From Paraglaciecola arctica (GTDB lineage Bacteria > Pseudomonadota > Gammaproteobacteria > Enterobacterales > Alteromonadaceae), in NCBI RefSeq assembly GCF_018861065.1, contig NZ_JAHKQO010000002.1, positions 168,114-222,750 on the forward strand: a stretch of DNA of 54,637 nt. Direction: 5' to 3'. Below the pieces are notes generated by a model. The model did not search any database. It had not been told where the DNA came from and was given only the letters and a program-made list of their open reading frames with translations. How positions within the stretch are numbered: position 1 is the first letter of the stretch; each line of letters begins with the position of its first letter. Positions 9,010 through 17,449 of this stretch are shown here, piece after piece. The position numbers were made by a program, and so were the translations under genes.

Positions 9010-9876
9010 TCATTTGCATATTTCTGAATCATTATTTGGCAAACTGGCGCCAAGTTGTCGCAATTTCTCTGCCGCATCAAATACATCGCCTGCATTCGCA
9101 TTAACAGCACCTGATTTAGAAATAATAATCAACCGATCCAATAAATCTCCGAGTGGGCCACGACTCTTTAATTGCTTCACTGCCTCTCGGCTACGGTCGC
9201 ATAAAATGGCTTTGTTTACGTTCAAACTTAACGAAGCTTCTACCAATTGCAAAGCATCTCGGTATCTAGAAACATTCAAAATTTGACCTTCCATTGACAA
9301 TCCTTGCCGTAACAATTCTGCCGCTTCACGCAGTAATGCAGACATTGCTAACGCAGAAGAATGCGTCGAAGGAAAGCGTTCAATTACTATTGCATCAACA
9401 CGTAAGATTAGATTTTTAAGCTGAGTATGAATGGCATTACGCTGTTTACGTGTTGAAGGGGTTGTATCTGTGATAATCAAAAATGAATCTGGCGCCGCAA
9501 CTTCTGACAACAAAGGCTGCAACGACAAGTTAGTGTTCGATTTTCCAGTCACAAAAGGGTCGATGATTGCATACTCTTTCATTAACTGCGGCGTAAAAGG
9601 GTTTTTCATGGAGTTTTCTTTATCGCGGTGGTTGGCCCTTCGAATTGCAGCCTGTACGTGCCCTAAAACAACTAGGAAAGCGACGTCGTCTTTAGTTGGA
9701 TCACCTTGATTTACAAATCCCGCTGATTCACCTTTCCACGTTTGCGAAGTCAAAGCGTTTGAATTATTGAGTGTATTAGAACTCGCCGATTGGCTATTGG
9801 ATAGCAGCAATACACCCAAAAACATGGTTATCCAAAAACGACTCATATCAATAGTTTTAGATTGTGTTGCTGCCAC
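9010..9876 (-). CDS. Secreted protein of unknown function
   Basis: 288 aa, GTG start with AGGAG eight bases upstream; ATG at 9846 is an alternative. A signal peptide is visible (hydrophobic MFLGVLLLS, likely cut after NSQSA near residue 31). The mature part is mostly alpha-helical, with two helical stretches (RKQRNAIHTQLKNLILRVDA and SALLREAAELLRQGL) and a cysteine near each of residues 225 and 287 that could form a disulfide. I recognise no domain. It stands alone between two transcription units. Confidence 0.75.
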   Translation of the reverse strand: MAATQSKTIDMSRFWITMFLGVLLLSNSQSASSNTLNNSNALTSQTWKGESAGFVNQGDPTKDDVAFLVVLGHVQAAIRRANHRDKENSMKNPFTPQLMKEYAIIDPFVTGKSNTNLSLQPLLSEVAAPDSFLIITDTTPSTRKQRNAIHTQLKNLILRVDAIVIERFPSTHSSALAMSALLREAAELLRQGLSMEGQILNVSRYRDALQLVEASLSLNVNKAILCDRSREAVKQLKSRGPLGDLLDRLIIISKSGAVNANAGDVFDAAEKLRQLGASLPNNDSEICK

Positions 9877-10036
9877 CAGTACTTCTCCTTTCCATGAAAA
9901 TCACTATCCAACATAGCAGCTGAACCAATATTTAGTTAAGTTTTTTTACCATACTCGTTATTTTGGCCTAAGTTATCCGCTCGTCAGACCAAGATAACTA
10001 GTAGTCTTAAACTAAAAAGTGCCGTAATGATTTTAA

Positions 10037-11065
10037 CTAGCGAAAACAAAAACGAGCGATACTTGCTGCAGTTTCGGCGCTAATATCTGGGCAAGCCATC
10101 GGGAAAACCTCGATAGCATGGATGGTTCCCATGATTTGTCGACATTGAGCGCTGACCCCTGCCCTCATTAACAATCTATAAAAGTTAATGCCTTCGTCTC
10201 TAAGCGGATCACACTCGTTAACACTAATAACTGTGGGCACTAAACCGCGCACATCTGCTTCAGAAGCAAAGCTTGGCCAAGCTAGCGGATTACCTTTACG
10301 GAATTCTTCGATTCCATAAATCATAGCCCCTTGGTTATTGTGTAAATCTAATAAAATCCCGTTGTTTTCTGTTGAAGATGGGGTCTCTTCTGATGGCCAT
10401 TTTCCGGCAATATAGGGGCAAAGGGCATAGATCCCTTTGATAAGTCCCATGCTCCCCTCGTTTTTTAAACGTAGAGCAGATGCGATGGCCAAATTAGCGC
10501 CACCACTTTCCCCGGAGACAACAATCTGTGACGGATCAATCGAGAGTAATTCACTGTTAGCACTAAGCCATTTCAAGCCAGAAATACAATCATTTAGTCC
10601 GGCGGGATACGGAGCAATCTCAGGGGCTGAAGAAGGGACTAAGGCATTTCGGAAATCCACCATTGCCACAGCGACGCCTTGCGCCGCCAATATCCTACCC
10701 CACGCTTTGTAATTGCCGTCGTAACAAGACATCGTTGCCATCCCACCACCGTGAATATAATAAACGCAAGGTAATAATTCAGTATTATCAGGTCGAATGT
10801 ATTGGATTTTTATGGTGTTACCATCGGGCTCAGAGGTGAAGGTTTCATCGCGAATAAGAAGTCCATCTGACGGTGCGATGATTTCGTTATCACACTGCGA
10901 CACAAAACCAGAAATCATCTGTCTAACTGCTATTGCATTGGGCGAATTCGCGGACTCCAATGCGGCTTCTCGACTAGCCACATTTTTCCCACCAGACATA
11001 GAGACTGAGCCAAAAACGGCCTTAATACGTGGATCGATTCTTGGATCTTCACTAATTAAACTCAT
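10037..11065 (-). CDS. Alpha/beta hydrolase, hormone-sensitive-lipase family esterase
   Basis: 342 aa. The oxyanion-hole motif HGGG lies in YYIHGGGMA and the nucleophile elbow GESGG in VVSGESGGANLA. The acid is probably in ECDPLRDEG and the histidine in GTIHAIEVF. This order and spacing define the HSL (family IV) esterase group, which cleaves short acyl esters. No signal peptide is present, so it is cytoplasmic. It is monocistronic; its physiological substrate cannot be read from the context. Confidence 0.92.
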   Translation of the reverse strand: MSLISEDPRIDPRIKAVFGSVSMSGGKNVASREAALESANSPNAIAVRQMISGFVSQCDNEIIAPSDGLLIRDETFTSEPDGNTIKIQYIRPDNTELLPCVYYIHGGGMATMSCYDGNYKAWGRILAAQGVAVAMVDFRNALVPSSAPEIAPYPAGLNDCISGLKWLSANSELLSIDPSQIVVSGESGGANLAIASALRLKNEGSMGLIKGIYALCPYIAGKWPSEETPSSTENNGILLDLHNNQGAMIYGIEEFRKGNPLAWPSFASEADVRGLVPTVISVNECDPLRDEGINFYRLLMRAGVSAQCRQIMGTIHAIEVFPMACPDISAETAASIARFCFR

Positions 11066-11312
11066 TTATTACCCTTAATAGCATTATTGCTTCCTAAGAT
11101 TACAGGAAATTATGACTAGTTTATGTTTTGTAATAGCGTTTATTTACGAGTAATAAAATAGCGTGTTCGGTATCCAGAGATCCAATTTAGAATCTGAATT
11201 CAACCGGTTAAACATCAGTGATAGAAGTCATATTAAATAGAGGCCGCAGAATTGCATCGACCTCTGACATTATTGCAATGCGTAGTACTCACATCCTCAC
11301 ATTATCTAAAGC

Positions 11313-11564
11313 CTAGATGTTTTGTTCTTTTTGAACGACTAAATCAAACAACAGATCTTTCAAGTGGAGCCGTCGCAGCTTTAGCGTTTCTAGATATTCA
11401 TCTGCTACTGGTTGATTGTTCTCTTCGATGGAATGAACTTCACTTGCTATTTCATGATACTCGTCAAATAATTTTGCAAAGTGATTGTCGTTCATTTTGA
11501 GGTGACGAATAGTATGGTGATGATCTGGAAAATCGTTCAATAAAGTATGTTTGTCTATATTCAT
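11313..11564 (-). CDS. DUF465 / YdcH-family small protein
   Basis: 83 aa. It contains the DUF465 pattern: NDNHFAKLFDEYHEIASEVH followed by EYLETLKLRRLHLKDLL, two amphipathic helices forming a coiled-coil hairpin. Function is unknown in the family. It is monocistronic, with a good FNR-type box about 66 bases upstream of the start (see the site at 11630-11643). Confidence 0.9.
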   Translation of the reverse strand: MNIDKHTLLNDFPDHHHTIRHLKMNDNHFAKLFDEYHEIASEVHSIEENNQPVADEYLETLKLRRLHLKDLLFDLVVQKEQNI

Positions 11565-11629
11565 TGGCGCGGACCTTAAGCGTGAATTCTACTGGAAAAA
11601 CCATTGTATTATGAATGATTTTGTTGATA

Positions 11630-11643
11630 TTGATCTACATCAC
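11630..11643 (-). promoter_or_regulatory. FNR/ANR-type box upstream of the DUF465 gene
   Basis: TTGATCTACATCAC matches the FNR consensus TTGAT-N4-ATCAA at 9 of 10 defined positions. It lies in the promoter region of the DUF465 gene, which suggests oxygen control. The match is by eye. Confidence 0.5.
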
Positions 11644-11753
11644 TTTCTAACAAAACTTAGCTCACATATTGATGTGTTTTTGAATAAACCGACAGGTCAA
11701 GGCAAGTCTCAATAAGAGAAAATATTATTGTTACCTTGTATCCTTAAAAACCC

Positions 11754-12452
11754 TTAGTTTTTAATAAGATCAGAGAGTAATTCAACTGGTTCAAAGGATT
11801 TATAAGGCACTTTGTCTTTGTAGGTTTTAACCCTTTGTACTTGAAGAGTCGGATACAGGATTGCATGGCCGAGCGCATTGTCTATTGCAGGGTGTTGTTG
11901 TACTGACTGACTTAACCACAGTTTTAAAAATTCATCATTATTGGGTAAAAAACCTGGAAAGGCTTTGTCGTGATAAGGTTCCATTTTTGGATGAGCTTCT
12001 CGGGTAATAATCGCACAACTATATCGACCCTCACTATACTTACGGTACAAAGCACCCAGCACAAAAACTTCATCACTTTGCATATAATATTGGTGTTTGG
12101 TTTTTCCTACAATTTTAGACTCCCCAATGCCTGTAGCGAAAACTATGGCCCGGTTATTTCTCAGTGCTCCTTGCCAATAAGGGCTATCTAGATTTCGGGC
12201 ATTAAATGTTGTGCGTGTACCTACTTGTAATCCGTTAAAAGAATCCGAACAATCAAACCACCAAGTTGCAGAAACTTGTTTCAGTTGGCCGTTTTCTTCG
12301 ATAACAATATCTATGGTTTTATTGGCATCTTGTCCAAATGCAGGATAATAACGTTTGAAACCCTTTGTTAAGAATTGATTGGCTATCTCTCGCTCAGGGT
12401 GTTGCATTACCGGCGCCGGTCGTTCTCCGTCAACTTCTACATATCCACACAT
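11754..12452 (-). CDS. SRAP-domain protein (YedK/HMCES-like), divergent
   Basis: 232 aa. SRAP proteins bind abasic sites in single-stranded DNA through the N-terminal Cys2 thiazolidine crosslink. Here Cys2 follows Met1 (MCGY). The NAR motif is at 84-86, an acidic residue at Glu111 (GIGES instead of the usual GFYEW), and the catalytic histidine at His161 (HDKAFP instead of HDRMP). E. coli YedK has the equivalent residues at 2, 75, 105 and 160, so the active set is conserved although the surrounding motifs are not. GGGGA precedes the start. I see no LexA box upstream. Confidence 0.82.
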   Translation of the reverse strand: MCGYVEVDGERPAPVMQHPEREIANQFLTKGFKRYYPAFGQDANKTIDIVIEENGQLKQVSATWWFDCSDSFNGLQVGTRTTFNARNLDSPYWQGALRNNRAIVFATGIGESKIVGKTKHQYYMQSDEVFVLGALYRKYSEGRYSCAIITREAHPKMEPYHDKAFPGFLPNNDEFLKLWLSQSVQQHPAIDNALGHAILYPTLQVQRVKTYKDKVPYKSFEPVELLSDLIKN

Positions 12453-12563
12453 AGTTATCCCCGCAGTTTAAGGTAATGGTTTGCAGTAACTTTAAGCAAT
12501 CAAACATTTAAAGGTTATTTATTTAAACTAAATTCCTAGGGTAGAAAATCACTATAGAAATAT

Positions 12564-13955
12564 TCAGGTAGAAGCTGACTTACCACGAAACCCAGATATC
12601 ACACAAGCAATGACGACAAATGCAAGAGACATACTCAGCGCCATTTCAACGGTTTGAATTAACGCTGGGTTTTGCTCCTGAGTAAATTGAGCCTCACCAA
12701 TATAATAATGCACCATTAGGTTTACCATACTCATACCAAACAAATTACCTATGGTACGCGCTAAATTCATGGTTGCTGAGGCCACTCCAACTTCATGAAG
12801 CTGAACCGAACCCATAATGGCATTATTATTAGGTGTAGAGAACAACCCAAACCCGACTCCAATCAATAACAACGAACCGACAATAAACGTTATGCTGGTA
12901 TCAGTATTCATCAAACTCAAAATCAACATACCACAAGCAACAATCACACAACCGACGGTTGCCACTAGCCGCGATTGGAACTTATCAGCCAATTTACCCG
13001 ACATCGGAGCTATTACTGCCATAGATAACGCCTGAACAAGGATAATTTGTCCCGCATGTAGTGGAGTGAGATCTTTTACGTATTGCAGATAAAGGCTCAA
13101 CAGAAAAATCAACGGAACATTGCTGGCGTACATCAGCAGAGATGTCGAGAGAGACATTGAAAACACGCGACTTTCGCGAAACATTTGTACGCGAATTAAC
13201 GGTCGGCGACTGCGACTTTGGTGCAACACAAAAAACATCAAACTCAGCGCAGACAAAACAAGTAAAACAAAGCCCCAAATACTCGGTAATATGCTTAACC
13301 CGTAGACCAAAGACAGTGAAAATACCGCAAAAATTGCCGTTCCCCACCAATCGAATCTGGTTTTGTTATCGTTTTTCCATTCACCTGAAAGGCGCAGTTT
13401 TATTAAGATTAACAATGCAATAACGATGGGAACCTGAAATAGAAATACCGAACGCCAACCCCAAAGTTCGGTGAGCCAACCACCTACCGCCGGAGCGATC
13501 GTTAAGCCAACGTATATACATGCCGCAGCGATACCCAGCGCAGCGCCCCTTTTATGAGAAGGGGTAACAGAGGTAATGATAGCCACCCCTGTACCAAAAA
13601 TCATCGCTGAGGCTCCTCCTTGTACGAAACGCCAAAACAATACCCACTCAATACTATTACTGACGCCGCACATTAAAGACGAAAATGCATTTAGCGCTAG
13701 ACCATAAGCATAGATTCGTTTTCTTCCATAATTGTCGGCTAATTTTCCAGCTGGCAACATAAATATCACGCTGCTCAAGATAAATAATGTTGGTAGCCAC
13801 GAGACCATCTTAGCGTTGGCTTGCAAATCTGCCGCTAAATCGGGAATTGCGATATTAACAGAAGCCATTCCCAATGGACCCACTATGGAACCTAGACATA
13901 CTACGATTAAAGCGACTTTAGCTATAGCTAACTTTTCAGTGGAAGTGTGTGGCAA
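12564..13955 (-). CDS. MFS multidrug-type transporter (DHA2-like)
   Basis: About 463 aa from a TTG at 13955, which has GGAG at 13967-13970. The longest frame starts at a TTG at 13991 without a ribosome site. It has 12-14 hydrophobic segments and MFS signatures: PDLAADLQANAKMVSWLPT in the first loop, GKLADNYGRKRIY (motif A) after TM2 and an arginine-rich turn GKLADKFQSRL in the second half. It resembles EmrB/QacA drug:H+ antiporters (motif C region PAVGGWLTELWGWRSVF). No membrane-fusion partner gene is adjacent. An FNR-like box lies upstream at 14040-14053. Confidence 0.9.
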   Translation of the reverse strand: MPHTSTEKLAIAKVALIVVCLGSIVGPLGMASVNIAIPDLAADLQANAKMVSWLPTLFILSSVIFMLPAGKLADNYGRKRIYAYGLALNAFSSLMCGVSNSIEWVLFWRFVQGGASAMIFGTGVAIITSVTPSHKRGAALGIAAACIYVGLTIAPAVGGWLTELWGWRSVFLFQVPIVIALLILIKLRLSGEWKNDNKTRFDWWGTAIFAVFSLSLVYGLSILPSIWGFVLLVLSALSLMFFVLHQSRSRRPLIRVQMFRESRVFSMSLSTSLLMYASNVPLIFLLSLYLQYVKDLTPLHAGQIILVQALSMAVIAPMSGKLADKFQSRLVATVGCVIVACGMLILSLMNTDTSITFIVGSLLLIGVGFGLFSTPNNNAIMGSVQLHEVGVASATMNLARTIGNLFGMSMVNLMVHYYIGEAQFTQEQNPALIQTVEMALSMSLAFVVIACVISGFRGKSAST

Positions 13956-14039
13956 ACCGCAAGATGCTCCGTAAAAACAAGTGAAACACAAATGATGATA
14001 CTAGTGTAATGGGGTAGATACGAACCGAAATCCAACATA

Positions 14040-14053
14040 TTGACAAGGATCAA
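14040..14053. promoter_or_regulatory. FNR-like box between the MFS and GGDEF-EAL genes
   Basis: TTGACAAGGATCAA matches TTGAT-N4-ATCAA with one mismatch. It lies about 85 bases from the MFS start and 160 from the GGDEF-EAL start, so it could control either. Assigned by eye. Confidence 0.4.
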
Positions 14054-14207
14054 TCTCGTTAGAATTTCAACCTGCAATGACTCCCAAAAACGCCATCAAT
14101 TACATACTATTTACAACTCTAATTTAATTGTGAATTTGGGTGATCCATGTTTGGAATTTTAAGCTATAGACGGTAAAGTAAACACAATTATTTTTGTTGG
14201 ACATACT

Positions 14208-16103
14208 ATGGCCCCACCCGCAGATCCCTTAGCTAACTCGCTACAAGAACTAGCTGAAAAAGATATTTACAGCCAGATCCGCCGTCATAGATTAATGCAA
14301 ATAAGCGCAGTAACTGCAATAGGGTTGGCAGTCGCACTCCTAGTGGCAAGAAATATTACCTTTACCATTTTTGCCATAGGTATAGGTTTTTTAATGTTAG
14401 CGTTAGCTTTCGCCTATAGACATAAAATACTTGCCTCAGCTTATACATTAATTGGCTCGATGGCGACCATGCTATTCGCATTAGCACTTACTGGGGCCGG
14501 ATTGTTTGATTTAGCCGTGCTTGGCTATCCTGGATTACTTATTTTCGCAGCACTATTGGGTGGCGTAGGTTTATTTGTATCTGTTTTATTGTTTGTGGTC
14601 ATCCTGTGCTTTGGAATTGCATGGCTAACACTAGGTGACTTTGTAATACCTAATATTCCGACGTTAAGCTGGCCCCATCTAATATTCATAATTGTTATTT
14701 TTGTTGTCACCGGATTTAGTGTGTATATTTTAGTCCATGACATTAGGCGTCTAATGCGGTCATTGCAGCGCGAAAACGCCAAAGTACAGCGCAATAAGGC
14801 AGAAATCCAACATTTAGCCCATCACGATCCTCTGACAAATTTACCTAATAGACTTTATGGTGAAGCACTTTTTACCCAATCCTTAATTGCCTGCGAACAA
14901 AAAAAACAAAACCTTGCCCTATTATTCATTGACTTAGATAACTTCAAACCAGTAAACGATGCCTTAGGCCATGCAGCAGGAGACATATTACTCGAACAGC
15001 TAACACTAAAACTAAGCAAAGATTTAAAACCCGACCAACACCTAATTCGGTTTGGAGGAGATGAATTTTTACTATTGGCCCCGTTCACAGATTATCACCA
15101 AGAGTTAGAAGCAATAGCTGAAACTGTAATACAAAAATGTGCATCTAAGTTTAAGATATTACAAACTCAGGTGGTTATTTCTGCCTCAATTGGCATAACC
15201 TGTGCGCCAAAAGAAGGGTCTGACTTTAAGCAACTATGCCGTCAAGCCGACGTCGCCATGTATCAGGCCAAAAAGGATGGTCGCAATACCTACCACTATT
15301 ACGATCAAAGTTTGGATAAAATTAGCGACGATAAATTCAAATTACTGCAATTATTGCGACCAGCTCTAATTGAGCAACAATTTCAACTCTATTATCAACC
15401 TATGGTGAATTTACAAAGCGGTGAAATTTCTATGGTTGAGGCACTATTGCGTTGGCCACAACCCGACGGCAGCATGATAGCACCCGACCAATTTATTCCC
15501 CTGGCAGAAAGTAGTGGCTTAATAAACGAACTAGGCCGTTGGGTAATTCAACAGGCTTGTATTAACTGTGCAAAGCAGCGCGAATTGGGGTTTCCAAATC
15601 TGCGGGTCGCAGTTAATCTCTCCGCAATACAATTCAAAGACGGGCATCTACAGGATGTAATTGAAAGCGCATTACAACACGCCGATTTACCGCCAAATGC
15701 TCTCGAATTAGAGTTAACCGAATCCTTATTAATTGACGACGGCGATCAAATCCAAATACAACTGCAAGCTTTAAGTGCTATTGGCATTACGATCGCCATT
15801 GACGATTTCGGCACCGGTTATTCAAACTTGGGGTATTTACGTAATTTTAACGCTACGACACTGAAAATAGACCGCTCTTTCATTACTTCCCTATGTACAG
15901 CGGAACATGATGAATCACTAGTTAAGGCAATTATTAGTATGGCCGCTAGCTTGGGACTAAAAACTGTGGCCGAGGGCATCGAAGATAAAGCCACCCTAAA
16001 CAAGCTCATTGCCTTAGGTTGCAACAATGGTCAAGGTTATTATTGGTCAAAACCCATTCCAGAGGATCGGTTAACTGCACTGTTGGCGAACCAAAGACAA
16101 TAG
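14208..16103 (+). CDS. Membrane GGDEF-EAL cyclic-di-GMP protein
   Basis: 631 aa. Residues about 30-175 hold five to six hydrophobic segments, followed by a linker helix (residues about 180-200). The GGDEF domain has an intact RFGGDEF near residue 282 and the metal-binding FIDLDNFKPVND. No RxxD product-inhibition site precedes it (LKPD instead). The EAL domain is intact: EALLRW near residue 411, NLSAIQF, ELTESLL, DDFGTGYSNL, KIDRSF and AEGIE. Both diguanylate cyclase and phosphodiesterase activity are possible; in tandem proteins of this type the EAL domain often dominates. There is no periplasmic sensor domain of recognisable type. Confidence 0.94.
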   Translation: MAPPADPLANSLQELAEKDIYSQIRRHRLMQISAVTAIGLAVALLVARNITFTIFAIGIGFLMLALAFAYRHKILASAYTLIGSMATMLFALALTGAGLFDLAVLGYPGLLIFAALLGGVGLFVSVLLFVVILCFGIAWLTLGDFVIPNIPTLSWPHLIFIIVIFVVTGFSVYILVHDIRRLMRSLQRENAKVQRNKAEIQHLAHHDPLTNLPNRLYGEALFTQSLIACEQKKQNLALLFIDLDNFKPVNDALGHAAGDILLEQLTLKLSKDLKPDQHLIRFGGDEFLLLAPFTDYHQELEAIAETVIQKCASKFKILQTQVVISASIGITCAPKEGSDFKQLCRQADVAMYQAKKDGRNTYHYYDQSLDKISDDKFKLLQLLRPALIEQQFQLYYQPMVNLQSGEISMVEALLRWPQPDGSMIAPDQFIPLAESSGLINELGRWVIQQACINCAKQRELGFPNLRVAVNLSAIQFKDGHLQDVIESALQHADLPPNALELELTESLLIDDGDQIQIQLQALSAIGITIAIDDFGTGYSNLGYLRNFNATTLKIDRSFITSLCTAEHDESLVKAIISMAASLGLKTVAEGIEDKATLNKLIALGCNNGQGYYWSKPIPEDRLTALLANQRQ

Positions 16104-16128
16104 TTAAACATGGGGGAAATAAACTAAA

Positions 16129-16306
16129 TGGTCGATGTGATAGGATTCGAACCTACGACCCCTTCACCCCCAACCAAAATGACCGCTACCAATTGACGCT
16201 TTTCTAAAAGCGATCACTACGGCAAATAAGTGAAAACGTGGTGTAGATAAAACAGAAGGATAATTCAAGAACGAGAGAATAGATAAAGCAAGGGAGAGCG
16301 GTTAAT
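16129..16306 (-). repeat. Degenerate tRNA-Pro copy 1, outermost, 178-bp unit
   Basis: This is the last copy downstream of the tRNA-Pro gene. In transcript direction it keeps the D-loop piece TTGGTAGCG, the anticodon loop, variable loop, T arm, 3' acceptor strand and CCA. One acceptor position is changed (16135) and the 5' acceptor and D-stem strands are absent, so no cloverleaf can form. The spacer differs from the other two units and includes the short dyad GCTTTTCTAAAAGC, which makes the unit 178 rather than 149 bases. Confidence 0.85.
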
Positions 16307-16455
16307 TGGTCGGTGTGATAGGATTCGAACCTACGACCCCTTCCCCCCCAGCCAAAATGACCGCTACCAAATGAAAAGCTAACAATGCGACGAAAATAAA
16401 ACAGAAGGGTAATTCAAGAACGAGAGAATAGATAAAGCAAGGGAGAGCGATTAAT
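16307..16455 (-). repeat. Degenerate tRNA-Pro copy 2, 149-bp unit
   Basis: A 149-bp unit about 96% identical to the next one (six differences by eye). The tRNA 3' half is kept with one change in the anticodon stem strand (CCCC in place of CACC at about 16340 on the plus strand). The 5' half has decayed; faint similarity (TTAGC, TTGGTAGCG) suggests an original full-length copy. Not expected to give a functional tRNA. Confidence 0.88.
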
Positions 16456-16604
16456 TGGTCGGTGTGATAGGATTCGAACCTACGATCCCTTCACCCCCAG
16501 CTAAAATGGCCGCTACCAAATGAAAAGCTAACAATGCGACGAAAATAAAACAGAAGGGTAATTCACGAACGAGAGAATAGATAAAGCAAGGGAGAGCGGT
16601 TAAT
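16456..16604 (-). repeat. Degenerate tRNA-Pro copy 3, 149-bp unit next to the tRNA gene
   Basis: Directly follows the tRNA-Pro gene in transcript direction and has the same 149-bp layout as copy 2. The 46 bases from the CCA to the anticodon loop match the functional gene except one T arm/variable region base (GATCCC for GACCCC). The acceptor 5' strand is missing. Probably present on the primary tRNA transcript, since I see no terminator after the tRNA. Confidence 0.88.
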
Positions 16605-16681
<77 letters not shown>

Positions 16682-16694
16682 ACCGAAGCTGCGC

Positions 16695-16722
16695 AGTTTA
16701 CGGAAATATTTTTTGTTTGCAA
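16695..16722 (-). promoter_or_regulatory. tRNA-Pro promoter
   Basis: On the minus strand, -35 TTGCAA (16717-16722) and -10 TAAACT (16695-16700) are separated by 16 bases. They are followed by a GC-rich discriminator GCGCAGC, typical of stringently controlled stable-RNA promoters. Confidence 0.65.
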
Positions 16723-16803
16723 CGCTAAATCGAGCAAAATTGTATTGGTTGCGCATTCCTTAGCCAAGTTTGGCTGTTTTAGGTGAAATATAGCACCCCA
16801 ACC

Positions 16804-17424
16804 TTACTTAGGCCTAGACAGCTCAAACTTGTTGTTTTCGCTAACACTGAAATAATCAGCCGCTCCGCCGCCACGCATAATAGGCTCCATAGCGGCAGTA
16901 TCGTAGATGCCTGTTTTAATGGCTGATTGAGCAATATGTACCCCTACCACTTCCCCAAAAACCATCCAGGTTTGACACTGCTCACCCTTGGCATTTTGCA
17001 ATTGGATCACTTGAGAGGTTTTACATTCCATCACAACTGGGCTTAGCGCCACAAATGGCACGTCAATTATTTTAGATTGGCCCTTGGCGAGGTTCGCTAA
17101 TTCAAACTCGTCGACTTCAGAGTCTACCATTGCACTGGTTTTGTTCATTGATTCAGCCAGTGAACGAGTCACAAGATTCCAACAGAATTGTCCGGTTTCA
17201 GCCGCGTTTTTGACGCTATCTTTATATCCAATACTCGAAAAACCAATAATGGGGGGATGGTAATTAAAGGCATTAAAAAAACTATAAGGAGCCAAATTAA
17301 CTTGCCCCTTAGCGTTTTGACTTGATATCCATCCTATTGGACGGGGAGCAATAATTGCGTTGAATGGATCATGAGGTAATTGATGACCATCCTTAGGTTG
17401 GTAAAAATGCGCGTTATTAGGCAC
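16804..17424 (-). CDS. Flavin reductase-like FMN-binding protein
   Basis: 206 aa. It has the split-barrel flavin reductase motif: FNAIIAPRPIGWISS at the N-terminus, NLAPYSFFNAFNYHPPIIGF for FMN contacts, and the FVALSPVVMECK strand. This family includes small flavin reductases and uncharacterised flavoproteins. It lies 25 bases downstream of dcd on the same strand and is probably cotranscribed with it; a functional link to dCTP deamination is not evident. Confidence 0.9.
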   Translation of the reverse strand: MPNNAHFYQPKDGHQLPHDPFNAIIAPRPIGWISSQNAKGQVNLAPYSFFNAFNYHPPIIGFSSIGYKDSVKNAAETGQFCWNLVTRSLAESMNKTSAMVDSEVDEFELANLAKGQSKIIDVPFVALSPVVMECKTSQVIQLQNAKGEQCQTWMVFGEVVGVHIAQSAIKTGIYDTAAMEPIMRGGGAADYFSVSENNKFELSRPK

Positions 17425-17449
17425 AGACTCTCCTACTATTCATATTCAA

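Noticed and set aside
11252-11500. 82-codon plus-strand frame
   Set aside because: Overlaps the DUF465 gene, which has clear family features on the other strand.
12994-13350. 118-codon frame inside the MFS gene
   Set aside because: Same strand, shifted frame, composition unlike a protein; it is a shadow of the transporter.
15020-15070. RxxD inhibitory site in the GGDEF domain
   Set aside because: The position holds LKPD; the arginine is absent.
16019-16207. Plus-strand open frame with RIRTYDPFTP
   Set aside because: It is the antisense of the first degenerate tRNA copy and overlaps the end of the GGDEF-EAL gene.
16129-16604. Three further functional tRNA-Pro genes
   Set aside because: The 5' acceptor and D-stem strands do not pair with the conserved 3' part, so no cloverleaf forms.
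16129-16604. CRISPR array
   Set aside because: Units are 149-178 bases with conserved spacers and tRNA homology; no cas genes are present.
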